Below, piece by piece: positions 1 through 12,100 of a DNA stretch of 64,000 nt; position 1 is the first letter of the stretch; each line of letters begins with the position of its first letter. The stretch lies in assembly GCA_010093605.1 (NCBI GenBank), contig MU004182.1:388557-452556 (forward strand), given 5' to 3'. Below the pieces are notes generated by a model, which was not told where the DNA came from, did not search any database, and was given only the letters and a program-made list of their open reading frames with translations. The DNA is from Lophium mytilinum. Its lineage: Eukaryota; Ascomycota; Dothideomycetes; Mytilinidiales; Mytilinidiaceae. Made by a program: the position numbers and the translations under genes.

Positions 1-699
1 AGGATTCATTTTGCGGTATTTCGACGGCGCAACGTAAACATATAACGCAGGTGTGGGCTCAACGTGGGGGAGGAGACTGCGTACGTTAGGCCGGTGGAGC
101 GCTTCACTCCGGCGAGGAAGGCGGAGACTGAGGAACCATTAGCTTGGCTGAAGACACGGCAGCAGGGCTGAGGAAGCGCACTCATTATAGCGTCAAAGGC
201 ATAGTGGGTGAGGCGGCCGAGCTGTGGAAATTAGTCGTTGGCGCCAACGATCTCCGGGGAGTAGTTACTGTACGCACAACCATGATGGGCGAGTTGGAGG
301 AGCGGAGGAGCGGAGGAGGCTGAAGGCGTGTAGGACTGACGCTTGTGGAGTGCGAGGGGGGCGAGGAAGCTGGCGGCGAAGTGTCGAGATGGGCGCAAAT
401 CGGTGGTTGGAGGAGGCTGAGGAGGTTGCCGGCCGTGGAGTCGATGCAGATGGTCCCACGCGGCGGTCTGGCAGGTCACGTGCGAACGATCAAAAGAACA
501 GTGCAAGGCTGACAAAGAGCGAAATTTTTGCTTATCGCGGCTGGATCGGGGATAGTGTCCGACGTCGAGCCTGTGAGCCCGGCGGCCGCTTTTCAGCCCT
601 GGTGTTGGTGGGGTGTCACAGTGTTGAGGAGCTTTTTCCCACCACCAGATCGGCAGACCACGCCTCGAGACGTCAACACACACGGCCTAGAGGTGCAGA

Positions 700-1023
700 T
701 TTGCTTCTTTGCTGCTTGCTTCTCCGACCCCGTCTTTCTCTCCACGGCGCTGTATATAACCCGCGCGTCCTCTCTCCTCGCTCCTCAACTTTCCCGTCGC
801 AAGTCAACACAAAACACCCCTCCACCGGCCCCACGTCGCCGTTCGCTGCAAAGGTAACCCGTCCCACTCTTCGCTGTCCGAACTGCACCCCGGCCCCAGC
901 CCAATCATCCATCCATGCTCCAGACATTCATGCAGTCCGCTGATCTGAAGTCACCCACAGCTCTGAATAACCTCCTTTGCTCTCTCCCACTCCGCACTAC
1001 TTCCCCGACTACACTTGCCAAAC
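700..1023 (+). promoter_or_regulatory. Core promoter and leader of pyruvate kinase
   Basis: A TATATAA box is seen at 753-759, about 265 bp before the pyruvate kinase ATG. It is followed by the pyrimidine-rich CT tract (about 765-810) and a CAAC/CACA-rich leader that are typical of very strongly expressed glycolytic genes of filamentous fungi. A leader intron (possible weak GTAACC donor near 852 and CACCCACAG acceptor ending near 960) is possible but not supported further. Positions 1-700 hold only overlapping antisense frames without codon-level support. Confidence 0.6.
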
Positions 1024-3003
1024 ATGGCCAACGCGCTCGACCACCTGAACGCTGGCAGGACGCGCATTGAGTGGCTGTCGCAGCTCAACACCGAGTACCA
1101 CCCCGCTAAGGAATATCGTCGCACCTCAATCATCGGCACAATTGGTCAGTCACGCCTGGAAACAGCTCGAGACAGCTCCAAATCACGCTGGCGACTCAGC
1201 TGACTCTATCTAGGCCCCAAGACCAACTCCGCCGAGAAGATCAACGCTCTCCGCAAAGGTTCGTGCCTGCTTCAAACGGCTGGATCTGGCTCTGCTGACT
1301 TGAACAGTTGGCCTCAATGTTGTTCGCATGAACTTCTCGCACGGTACATATGAAGTAAGTCTGAAGCTGCCGTCTTTCAATTGAACACCTGTTGACCACT
1401 TATGCAGTACCACCAGTCCGTCATCGACAATGCGCGCAAGGCCGAAAAGGATATGCCTGGCAGACCTCTGGCCATTGCCCTCGACACCGTTCGTTCCCTC
1501 CCCGTTATTCACCTGCTATCACAACTCATAAATGAATAGAAAGGACCGGAAATTCGGACGGGTAACACCGTTGGTGACGCGGATCTACCGATCAGCGCTG
1601 GTGACCTCTTGAACATCACCACTGATGAAGAGTACGCCACCAAGAGCGACAACAAGAACATGTAAGTTGCACTCGGTCCCAGGAAGCTTTAGAGGAGTCT
1701 GCTGATACAATTGCCCAATCAGGTACGTCGACTATAAGAACATCACCAAAGTCATCGAGGCCGGCCGCACCATCTACGTCGACGACGGCGTCCTTTCCTT
1801 CGAAGTCATCGAGGTCACCGACGAAAAGACCCTGAAGTGTAGGTGCGTGAACAACGGCAAGATCTCATCCAAGAAAGGAGTCAATCTGCCCAAGACGGAT
1901 GTCGACCTCCCACCTCTGTCCGAGAAGGACAAGGCCGATCTCCGCTTTGGTGTTAAGAACAACGTTGATATGGTCTTCGCTTCCTTCATCCGTAAGGGCT
2001 CTGACATCACCGCTATCCGCGAGGTCCTCGGCGAAGAGGGCAAGGATATCCAGATCATCGCCAAGATCGAGAACCAGCAGGGAGTGAACAATTTCGACGA
2101 GATCCTCAAGGAGACAGACGGTGTCATGGTAGCCCGTGGTGATCTCGGTATTGAGATTCCCCCGAGCCAGGTCTTCATCGCACAGAAGATGATGATTACC
2201 AAGTGTAACATCGCCGGCAAGCCCGCCATCTGCGCCACCCAGATGCTGGAGAGCATGACCTATAACCCCCGCCCGACCCGTGCTGAAGTTAGTGATGTAG
2301 GAAACGCCGTCTTGGACGGCGCTGACTGCGTCATGTTGTCAGGTGAGACTGCCAAGGGCAACTACCCCGTCGAAGCCGTTACCATGATGCACGAGACCTG
2401 CCTACTTGCCGAAGTGGCTATTCCCTACGTCAATGCCTTCGACGAGTTGAGGAAGTTGGCCCCCGTACCTGTTCCAACCACCGAGACTTGCGCTATGGCC
2501 GCTGTCAGTGCTAGTCTGGAGCAGAACGCCGGTGCCATCTTAGTCCTAACCACTAGGTAAGTCGCTTCTTTGTAGGGTGAAGGGTCACAGCGTCCAAAGC
2601 TAACTCTTCTCAGCGGAAACACCGCTCGTCTAGTCTCTAAGTATCGTCCGGTCTGCCCTATCATCATGGTAACCCGAAATGCCGCAGCCTCCAGGGTAAG
2701 AATTCAGCCCTATTATCCCCTCAGAACGTGCCACTAACACGATCTTCTCAGTACTCCCATCTCTACCGTGGCGTGTATCCATTCTACTTCCCAGAAGAGA
2801 AGCCCGACTTCAAGACCGTACCATGGCAAGAGGACGTCGACCGCCGCCTTAAGTACGGCATCATGAATGCTATCAAGCTGGGCGTTCTGAACAAGGGAGA
2901 CCCCGTCATCTGTGTACAAGGTTGGCGCGGAGGCATGGGTCATACCAATACCCTTCGTATCGTACCCGCACAGGACGACCTTGGTCTTGACTTGGAATCT
3001 TAG
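1024..3003 (+). CDS. pkiA: Pyruvate kinase, 8 exons
   Basis: Last step of glycolysis in the cytosol: phosphoenolpyruvate + ADP to pyruvate + ATP. Exons read as 1024-1144, 1214-1258, 1308-1354, 1408-1488, 1540-1661, 1723-2556, 2614-2695, 2752-3003, giving 527 aa, the usual length of fungal pyruvate kinases. The conserved elements are intact and in order: RMNFSHG near residue 60 (substrate/K+ site), KGPEIRTG at the start of the lid domain, IIAKIENQ with the catalytic lysine, VARGDLG with the Mg2+ ligands, the [20 protein letters not shown] stretch with the MLSGETAKG motif, and the C-terminal effector domain with TTSGNTARL. Introns are clustered in the first third, as in other Pezizomycotina. 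Convergent with the next gene. Certain as to family. Confidence 0.97.
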
Positions 3004-3673
3004 ATTAACTCGATATAGGTTTCCTGACTATAGAAGGTGAATCAGAGGATAACTTGACAGAAATCGCTTCTTCCATGGCCTTGCTCATCGGTTTGGTACC
3101 AACGCCAGAGCTCTGACGGTTCTGACACGGCGGTAACAAGGTGTCCGGATTGCTTTGGCGAATGGGATGGGACGCAATGGTCTGCAGTGGAATTCACCGC
3201 ACACTGTTACATATCGAGAGCGAATGTGTGTTTGGAGGGGTCAATGTCTTTTCAATGAGAACTGCAATACCGTAGTCTAGCCTAATTACGAGAATGACAG
3301 CCTTGATAGCCTCCGGAAAGAGTGAATTCTTCCGGAACTGTGATCGTATTGTACAGTACAAAGGAATGTCTGGCCAGCGGCCCGTTCCCAACTTCTCTAA
3401 TGCAAACCTAGCTACACCTTTCACCAACAAGACCGTCCCATCAATTTTACTCTGAGAGCATTACAGAGAACCAAGACAAACTTTTGTATTAGTGAGCAGA
3501 GACTCAAACTCTACAGCTGCAACGCGCGGCAACTAGCACCATCGAAGGAACCAGTATGAAAGAAAAAAACTTCAATTGCAGACGGCAGGGACGCAATCTC
3601 CATCCCAGAGACCCTTTCCGAAGCGCCGCATAGTCGGCATGAGAGGGGCCGAGAGCCGAGACACCATTCTCTG
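3004..3673. other. Convergent intergenic gap
   Basis: Gap between the stop codons of the pyruvate kinase gene (+) and the SANT/ART-like gene (-). It should hold the two 3' untranslated regions. I see no coding frame with gene-like composition, no repeat and no RNA gene in it. Confidence 0.5.
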
Positions 3674-6033
3674 TTACTTTCTGGTAGTCTTGCGACGTCC
3701 AGACCGGGAACGGGATCGAGACGCTAGGCTTCGTCGGCTTCGTTCGAGGATCTCATTGGCAGTCCGGACGCCGTTAATGAAGGCGCTGATGAGGGCCTCG
3801 TCGTCTTGGCCGGCACGGTTGAGCGCATTTAGGAACGAGATGCCTAGTTTGTGCATGAGCCTTTCGTCAGCGAGCACCTGCGTGGCGTCGACGGCGAATC
3901 CGTCGATTAGACTGTGGATGAAGGCAGCTAGCTGGGCTGGAGGAGCTAGGCCGAGCCCGAAATGGTCGGCGAGCTGGGCGATGGCTGTTGTAGTCGCTGG
4001 ACTTAGGAAAACGGGGTCCTCCATGAGGTCTTGATGCAAGTAGTACACACGCGCTTCGGGCTTTAGCTGGCCTAGCCTCAAAATTTCGCCAATGGCAGGT
4101 TCGGCAGTTGTGAGATGTTCGAGTTCGGTATAGGGCAAGATGTTTACGATGGCGGAGTCTGGTATTTCGCCCCAGATGAGGAGCTCTGCAGATCCCTTGT
4201 ATCGCATCTCGGGGAGGTCGCCTTTGCGTTTGACCCTACGGATGACCGCCGACGCGGAATAGATAGAGTCTTTCAGAGAGGAAAGGTCGATGGTTGCGAT
4301 GGAGGGATTGTGGCCTTCTTCGGCTGAGCGCTTGGCCATCAGAACTGCAAATAGAAGAGATGTGGAGACTGAGACGAAAGGTGAGACTCCTTCTGCGTGT
4401 TCCCAGAAATGCTTCTCGGCGAAAGCATCCAGCAGGTCATGATCGGGAGGGAGAGGGTTGGTGACTCCTCTCTTGCGGCCGTAGAAGAACGAGCTTCTGA
4501 AGCCCACATTAGGGACAAGTGGGCTCTGTTTAGTCTTGTCATGGACTCGGTAAGCAATTCCAGCTGGGTGGGTCTCTGGCGATAGGCGTCCGCCGCTTGG
4601 GGGAAAGGCGAAAGGGGTCGAAGGGTAAGAGGGCGGTGTTAGCTGAACGACGGACAAAGGTGACGAGCTAATAAGATTGGTAGTATCGGTTTGATCAATC
4701 TCCTCCATGGCTCTATAGGAAGCATCGATAATCTGTGGCGTGAACTCTCTATCTCGTTTTTGCTTTTGGAAAACGTCAAACTGTCGCCGAATATGCGGAG
4801 ACTGGGACAGCCAGGGAGCTCCTCTTGGAGGAGTATCTTCAGTGGCCTTAAGCTGAAATTCAATGCCGTGTTGTCGGGCACAAGCCAGTATTTCTGTCCG
4901 TTGCGGCTTGAATACACCCTCGCTATCCTCGAATGGCGTGTCATCGTATACCTGCTTCCAGATCGGATGACAGCTAAAGAAGACCAGGCTTTCCCACTGC
5001 CTTCGTATTCGTCTCTCCAAGAGGTTGTTGTTCGTCAACTTGTTGAAGATGAGAACAATCGAATCCCATTCCCTGCTAAACGTGAACCATCCTACGCCAG
5101 GGATTAGTGTTGCAGCTTGTGACATGGCGACCGGGGTAACTCACGTTGAATAACGCAGAGGAGGGCTCGTTCTCGTCCGGACCAACTGTGGCGAGGAGGA
5201 TTTTCAATAGATCTGTCCAGGACTTCGAACTTGTTCAGTCGTGTCCCCCTCTCAGCTAAGGACTGCCCAGGCCACGGTGATGAATTCGCTAAAGCGTGTG
5301 GACGCGCAAAGTACGTACTCACACGTCCCGTTTGATTGATGTGTTGACGTCCGTCTCTACGACGCGGACAAGGCGATCCCGGCTCTATCTGAGATTGCAT
5401 CAAAGTGTCTCGATCATCATCTGTGTCGCACTCGTAAGATATTCCCAGTGACTTTAGGGCGCTTCCAAGAGCATTATCACCATCGATCAGCGGACCTTCT
5501 GGGACCGTCCCAGGGTAGCTTTGTCGAGAAGAGAGGATGACTTTGTTCTTAGATAGAGGGGCGGGTGCATCCCGGCCTCCAGAAACGAACTCTGGGGGTC
5601 CGCGTGGTCCTCCGGAGTCATGATCTTGGAAGGGCGATGTACTTCTACTCGCGGAAACGAGCCCTGATGGATCCAAGGCCCCAGAACGGTGAATATGAGA
5701 CGGAGAGTTCTCCTGCTTGATCTGGACAAAGCAACGGAAATCGTTCCACGGTAGAGCGCCCCGAAAAATATCCTCGTAGCAATCAGGATAATCGTCAGGC
5801 CCCGAACCATCGGAGTCATTGTCGTCTTCTCCGGCAAGGCCTATCTCACTGCGTGCCTCCTCCGAGGGTTCAGCCTTGATTTTGTCTTGCCCGAACGCTG
5901 TCGGTTTGTGCGGTGAAGTGCTAGGTCGCTTGTGCTGTGACTCGTCGGAAGTTGTCTGAGCTAGGACTGTGGGAGCTTGATAAAGAAAGATCTTTAGTGA
6001 ATTGATTTTCCCATTAAATTCCCATGAGCTCAT
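3674..6033 (-). CDS. SANT/Myb-like plus ADP-ribosyltransferase-fold-like (DUF7587-type) fungal protein
   Basis: Two exons (6033-5145 and 5091-3674; 53 bp intron with GTGAGT donor and GCGTAG acceptor) give 768 aa. The start is the first ATG in frame, with AAA at -3; the frame continues upstream without an ATG. Residues 1-280 are disordered and acidic. Splicing restores a Myb/SANT-like module with tryptophans at about 284, 305 and 329 and the typical LLCVIQR...IFNKL core, which is split between the two frames if the intron is ignored. Residues about 470-620 resemble an R-S-E type ADP-ribosyltransferase fold: Arg in YRVHD (about 478), FVSVSTS followed by a helix (about 535-541), and AELLIWGEIP carrying two glutamates (about 599 and 605). 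The last 25 residues are R/S-rich. I recall this SANT + DUF7587 layout from many uncharacterised fungal proteins; enzymatic activity is inference. Confidence 0.75.
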
Positions 6034-6606
6034 TTTGGCGGTTTTGTGAATTTCGAGACTTGAGGTCGGAGGGAACGCCGCATAAGACCCCAGATTCAAG
6101 CGACAGAAGAGGATGTAACGGGCGTTAAGATGGGCCGATAAAGGAAGCGGATTTGCGGATTGCAAGGAAAGGTGAAATAGGGCGAGATGGGTGAGAGGAG
6201 TGAGAGGTTGAGATAGACGTGACGGGACGCGTTAAACACGTGTCTTATGACGCAAGATGGAATATTGAAAAATTGAGCAAGATGTTAGGGACCGTCTGGC
6301 ACAGCTTCAGACTTGGCCAGACGGCTATTGGTTCCCTTTCACCTATGTATTCAACAATCCTACCTTTCAAACAACGAAAGATGAACTAGATGGCGTTCTT
6401 GAGAGTAGTGAGCTCTAAGTTAATGCTGGATATCCTACTTGAGCGGCGAGAAACACGTGACTGCCATCTCAGGTGAAATCGATATCTGTTCCACTTATTC
6501 CCATGACATCCTCCCTTCCCTAACATCTTCAACTTAGCACTACTTCCACATCAGAACCTCTGATACCGTCATAACTTTCTTGACGTCTTGCTCACTCCTG
6601 GGAAGA
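6034..6606. promoter_or_regulatory. Divergent promoter with two CACGTG boxes
   Basis: Shared upstream region of the SANT/ART-like gene (-) and NAA38 (+). The palindrome ACACGTGT lies at about 6235-6242, followed at once by TTATGACGCAA (CRE/AP-1-like half site); a second CACGTGAC lies near 6454. CACGTG is the core for bHLH factors in fungi. No TATA box is evident. Functional use is inference. Confidence 0.35.
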
Positions 6607-7018
6607 ATGCTAGCTGCCAACTCGACTAGAGCAAAACCCGCGATGGAGAATCACGAAGCCACTTCCTACCTCACCCAATTCATTGGCAAGAACCTTCGCA
6701 TCTATACCAACGACAGTCGGATGTTCTCTGGCTTGCTAAAGTGCACAGACGTGGTGCGAGATGCCCGTTAACACAGCCTAGATATGCCATTAGCTAACCT
6801 GCTACAAATAGGAACGCAATGTCATTCTCGCCATGACGCACGAATATCGAGAACCTTCAGAAGCTACTATCAACAAGGCAATCGAAGATTCGGGCAATCC
6901 TTCAGCTTCAGTGCCTTTGATGAGCAGATATGTCGGCCTTGTTGTGGTCCCGGGCCAATACGTCACCCGAATTGAGTACGAAGAGAGCCAGTTCAGCAAA
7001 AATACGGTAGTCCCATAA
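6607..7018 (+). CDS. NAA38: N-alpha-acetyltransferase 38, NatC auxiliary subunit (Sm-like)
   Basis: Small Sm/LSm-fold protein that joins the NatC N-terminal acetyltransferase as an auxiliary subunit. Exons 6607-6753 and 6812-7018 (117 aa). The Sm1 motif is FIGKNLRIYTNDSRMFSGLLKC and the Sm2-like part is VGLVVVPGQYVTRIEYEE; the intervening T-D-V-E-R-N-V-I-L run is restored only by splicing. The GTGCGA donor is weak, so the junction could shift by one codon. An alternative start at 6643 (MENHEA) is equally plausible from context, removing 12 residues. NAA38/LSMD1 is preferred over LSm8 because the segment ends in an EYR motif and a long acidic insertion before Sm2, but an LSm8-like identity cannot be excluded. 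Confidence 0.75.
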
Positions 7019-7137
7019 GGACAGTTAATGAGCAATGGACTTTGGACACTGTGTCCTATAGATCTGCCACAAGTAATCTACCATGATATTTGAATGTTAA
7101 TAGGGTGAATGTATCCGGTTCTGTGACAAGTCGAGGT

Positions 7138-7380
7138 TCAGGCTCACCATCACAAAAAGTGAGAGTCCGGTGGCTAATGCTTTTTAATACAAGAGGTCAT
7201 TCTTGTACGTCCCATTGCTAGAATTCAATTCAGAAACTTGCAGCACATGTAAAGCCAAGCCGTGCGCTTAAGCCCAGCTAAAATGAAAATTATTCGTCCA
7301 TTCGTTGCTACTGCAGATGTGAATAGGTATGTATTTTTCTGTCAGTGCGCGACTCTCACTTTTTGTGATGGTGAGCCTGA
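7138..7380. mobile_element. MITE-like element with perfect 30 bp terminal inverted repeats
   Basis: Positions 7138-7167 and 7351-7380 are exact reverse complements over 30 bp (ends TCAGGCTCACC...), enclosing 183 bp of noncoding, AT-richer DNA. GGT flanks both ends (7135-7137 and 7381-7383), and TCGAGGT occurs just outside both ends (7131-7137 and 7384-7390), so a 3 bp target-site duplication, or a longer one with a small insertion, is possible. No transposase is encoded. Perfect repeats suggest recent activity or selection for the structure. Confidence 0.65.
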
Positions 7381-7551
7381 GGTTCGAGGTCGTTAGAAAC
7401 CTCAACCTCGGCTAGGTCACCCCGCCGTCGATCTCCCGCTTCGAGTTCATCTTTCTTCTTCCCTCCAGTCAGTGCTAACTTCAACTACTGTTCTATATTT
7501 GAATGCAGAGTGTTAATAGTATGCTCCTGTTCTACCGGTGATTGAAGAAGT

Positions 7552-8691
7552 ATGAAGGCGGTGGTCATCAGCAAGTTCAGTTCAGTATGCTTCCCGATCT
7601 GTAAATATCTTACCTTCGTGGTTGAGATTATTCATGATTTGGTAGAATCTCCAAGACGTTGCGCCCGTCGATGCACCAACCCCGAAACCCAATGGACCAC
7701 GAGACATCCAAGTCAAGATAACCCATGCAGCTCTCACTCACGTCGATCTGTTATACGCCCAAGGCCTGCATCAGAACAATCGTCGTCATGTAGTTCCACC
7801 TTTCATACTTGGGACTGAGTTTGCCGGCATCGTTATTTCAGCACCTTCTTCCTCTTCCTTGACGCCGGGAACGCGTGTCTTTGGGTCCGCACTTGGTTCT
7901 TTTGCGGAAGTGATTTGTGCCAACGAGGGGAGCGTGCGTAAAGTGCCCGATAATTGGACCAACGAAGAAGCTTGTGCGGTTGGAGCGAGCGGTGTGGTCA
8001 GCTGGGCGAGTTTGGTGCCTACCGCGAAGTTACACAACGGAGAAACCGTTCTTATTCTAGGTGCTTCTGGAGGACTAGGCATAATAGCAGTCCAAGTTGC
8101 TAAGGCAATAGGGGCAAAGGTTATCGCGGTTGTTGGAGATGATGAGAAGAGTAGATTGGTGCGAGCGTATGGAGCTGACGAGGCTGTAAGATACGATGTT
8201 CCTGGCTGGGAGGATGAAGTGAAGGCGTTGACAGAGGGAGGCGAGGGCGTTGACGTAGTCTACGACGCTGTGGGAGCTGTCCAAAGCAGTATCAAATGCC
8301 TGAAGTATCGAGGGCGCGTTGTCATTGTAGGCTTCGCCGGCAGAGGTGGAAACGTTGAAGAAATCAAAGTAAACAGGGTGCTTCTAAAGTCTGCGACAGT
8401 CTTGGGATATGTAAGTATCGCTCTCTCTTGGGTTTTCGACCTGGTCCTAACATTGCGCAGAGGTTTGGAGAACACGGACGCCGTTTTCCGGACGAGACAG
8501 AAGCTATATGGGATGATTTCATGAAGTTTGTGGCTAATGGCAGTATCAAGCCTGTTGTATTCAAAGAGAGATACAACGGACTGAGCAGTATACCGCGAGC
8601 GCTGGAGGACTTGAAGGGCAGAAAGACATGGGGAAGGGCTGTGCTTACGATCAATGCACAAGCTGAAAAGGAGCAGAAAGCTAAACTGTAG
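7552..8691 (+). CDS. Zinc-type MDR / quinone oxidoreductase-like dehydrogenase
   Basis: Exons 7552-7584, 7646-8410 and 8461-8691 give 342 aa. The first exon codes for only 11 residues (MKAVVISKFSS) and the frame is regained at NLQDVAPVDAPTP. The GroES-like catalytic half carries HVDLLYAQG and GTEFAGIV. The Rossmann half has the dinucleotide motif ILGASGGLGIIAVQVAK (about 165-180), then VDVVYDAVG, and ends with a GRAVLTI-type C-terminus. The catalytic zinc cysteine and histidine of alcohol dehydrogenases are not seen, so this fits the zinc-free, NADPH-dependent quinone oxidoreductase (QOR/zeta-crystallin) branch. Substrate unknown. Same strand as SPT5 downstream. Confidence 0.88.
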
Positions 8692-9174
8692 GTAGCTATC
8701 GTGCCCTTGTGTACTAATTTCGAAATCACAACAAGAACCTTAGGCACCTTTGCGGCTCTCGTCCACCTCGTGAAACTAGAATGCGTGATGGACCCGGATC
8801 CAGGACTGTATGCATGCTGATGAAAGATGCTATCAAACGATAAAGAAATCGAGGAATCGTGGCGCAGGAGGTGAGCCTTCGTGGCGCTGAGACGCCAAGA
8901 GATGTGGCGGAATTACGGCGCAACCGCGTCTCCATGGCTCCGTCCTTCGTGAATGGCCATCAATAGCTCACCTTGCCAACATCTTCTATCAGCGACCACA
9001 CCTCTCCCACCGCCTTCACCTTTCTGCTAGCGACTGGGTGCTTTGAGCTCACCTAGTCTCCCGCTGCAAGGTTGGAGGTTCGCGCCTTTGAACACCAAGT
9101 CTTCCGACTCCTTCTTTGTTCTTGATCAACCCGCACCACGAGAACCTTCCCATCGCCTCACCACAACCGCAAGC
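8692..9174. other. Intergenic gap, SPT5 upstream region
   Basis: Contains the 3' end of the oxidoreductase transcript and the SPT5 promoter. The last 130 bp read open in frame with SPT5 but contain no ATG, so they are leader. No TATA box, repeat or RNA gene was recognised. Confidence 0.5.
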
Positions 9175-12100
9175 ATGTCCGCACATGATATCCATAGCGG
9201 CTCGGAGTCCGAAGATGACTTCAATCCACAGCCTGAGATAGACGATGAAGATATCGGCGACAGGCAAACAGCAAGACCCCGAGCGAAGGAGGTTGTTGAG
9301 GACGATGACGACGAAGACACAGAGCAGGCAGCAGCGCCCCGCAACAGTGGAGCGACTGAAGGTGCAGGCGATGATGATGACGAGGGTGAAGATGAGGCAG
9401 ACGACGACGACGAGGAGGATGAAGAGGAAGAAGAGGAGGACGAAGTTGTGGTGAGCATGCATTCAGCCCCAAAGTTTTCTCCCAATCTAAATATTTCCTA
9501 GGGCCGATCCCGTAAGCGCAGAAAGAGGGATGCTCGCATGCAGTTCATCGATGTCGAGGCCGAGGTCGACGAGGACGAAGAGGAGGAGGAGGAAGAAGAC
9601 GATGTACCCGATGAAATCCACCCCGATGACCTCTTGGAAGCAGCGGGCCCCGACCTTGACGACCGGCGACATCGAGAACTCGATAGGAAGCGCGAAGCCG
9701 AAGCCGACCTGGATGCGGAGCAAGTCGCAGCACAATTCGACCAGAAGTACAGGCGTCGGGAAATAGCCCGCGGGCAAAAGGCCGCTGGTCCCACCCCTCT
9801 GGATCTCCCTACCGTCGACGACCCTTCGATATGGGGTGTGAAGTGCAAACCTGGGAAAGAGAAGGACATCATCTTCGCTATCATGAAGCGAATGGAGCAA
9901 CGGCAGGGCACACAGCATCCTTTGCGCATATTCTCGGCCTTTGAGCGAGGCGGGGCCATGGCTGGATACATCTATGTTGAAGCCAATGGAAAGCAGGACA
10001 TGTTAGATGCTATGGCTGACATCCCTAATGTCTACACTGGCAGTGGACCCATTGCAATTGAGGTCAAAGAGCGGCCCGACCTTCTGCGGAAGCGGAAGAA
10101 GGACCCTCTCAATCCGAATGACTGGGTTCGAATGAAGAGACCACCTCTTTATGCTGGAGACTTGGCTCAAATATACGAGGTCAATTCCAACGGACTGGAC
10201 TGCGTTGTCAAGCTTGTTCCTCGTCTGGACTACGGGTTGCACGAAGACATCAATGCTGCGCCCGATGCAAACAAGCGAAAGCGAGGAGCTGCGGCGGCTG
10301 GGCCACGACCGCCGCCGAGACTCTTCAATGAAGCAGACGCCAAGAAGAAGCACATGAAATTCCTCTCACAGATTGGCAGCGCTGGAACGAAATCTTTCCA
10401 GTACAAGAACGAAGACTACACGAACGGTCTGCTCATCAAAGAGGTCAAGATCAGTCATTTCACCAAGAAGGACGTCAACCCTACTATGGCTGAGATGCAG
10501 CTGTTTGCCAGACTGGGTGAAGATGGAAACCAAGAGATTGACCTGATTGCTGTGCAGGCCGCTCAGAGGGCCACTACTACCGGATCGTCCTTCGTCCCTG
10601 GTGACAACGTTGAAATCTTTGAGGGAGAGCAAAAGGGAGTCAATGGCACAACCGTGTCGGTAACCGGCGACATAGTCACGTTGAAGGTCACATCGGGTGA
10701 ACTCAAGGGCCAGAGCATCGAAGCCCCCGTCAAAACTCTTCGCAAGCTGTTCAGAGAAGGTGACCATGTCAAGGTCATCGGTGGCAGCAAGTACATCGAT
10801 GAGGTCGGCTTAGTCACTAAGATCAGGGACGACAAAGTCACTCTGCTCTCGGACTCAACACAGCAGGAAATCACAGTTTTCAGCAAGGACCTAAAGAGAG
10901 CAGCCGATTCGGCACAGCTAGGTAACGACTCTGATTTCCAACTGAGTGATCTAGTACAGCTCGAGTAAGTATCAGCTCAACACTTCTATCGTGATGATGA
11001 ATGCTAATATGGATTCAGCGCCGCGACTGTTGGATATGTGATTAAAGTTGACCGCGAAATTGTCCGTGTTCTGGATCAGAACGGATCTGTTCGGAATCTG
11101 TTGAACTCTCAGATCTCTTCCGTGATTCCATACAACCGAAACGCAGTGGCAACCGACAAGGACGGCTCCGAAATTCGACAAGAGGACATGGTGAAGGAGA
11201 TTGGTGGCGAAGACCGGGTCGGCAAGGTGGTCCTTATTCACCGCGGCTATCTTTATATCAACAATCCGACGGTATCAGAGAACAACAGCATCTTCGTCGT
11301 AAAGAGTGGCAACGTCACCACGATGGCAGCAAAGAGCGGTCGTACCCAAGCCGCTGGCCCTGACCTATCGAAGATGAATCCAACCATGATGCAGGGTGCT
11401 AATGGAGCTGCTATGGCGCCGCCTAGGACCATTGGTAGAGACAAGATGATTGGTAAAACCGTTACCGTCCGCAAAGGAAATTACAAGGGTCTACTGGGAA
11501 TAGTCAGAGACTCAAACGGCTCGGAAGCCCGTATTGAGCTCCACACGAAGAACAAGGTTATCAGTCTCCCCAAGGACCTCCTAATCATCAAAGATCCAAT
11601 CACTGGTAACACCATCGACTTTAACGGCAAGCTCGCTAATCGCTCGCGTGGGATGCCAACGTCATATGGATCAGGGACTCCAAGTACTCGGACCTATGGC
11701 GCAGGAGGTCAGACACCATCATGGGGTGGGGGTGGTCAATCTTCCCGTGGCCCTTCTTGGGGCACACCCCATGGCGGTGGCGGAGGTGGGCGTACCCCGG
11801 CTTGGAACAATTCAAATCGCACACCAGCGTGGAACGGTGCAGGCAACGATGGTTCTCGCACATCCTATGGTGGGAATGACGGCTCTCGGACAGCCTATGG
11901 AGGCAACGATGGCTCCAGGACGGCATATGGCGGTGCTACAGCCTATGGGGGCAACGACGGCAATCGAACAGCATACGGAGGCGCCAACAGCGGTGGCAGG
12001 ACTCCGGGTGGCCCTACATGGGGTGCTGCTCCTTCGGGCTCTAAGACCCCTTCCCATGCTTCCAACGGCGCGAACTCGTACAGCTCGAACACTTATGCCC

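Noticed and set aside
224-943. Long overlapping frames upstream of pyruvate kinase
   Set aside because: They start with non-ATG codons, have no protein-like composition and cover the TATA box and leader of the strongly expressed pyruvate kinase gene.
9126-9485. Antisense poly-Ser frame over the SPT5 N-terminus
   Set aside because: Shadow of GAT/GAC/GAG codons of the acidic SPT5 N-terminus.
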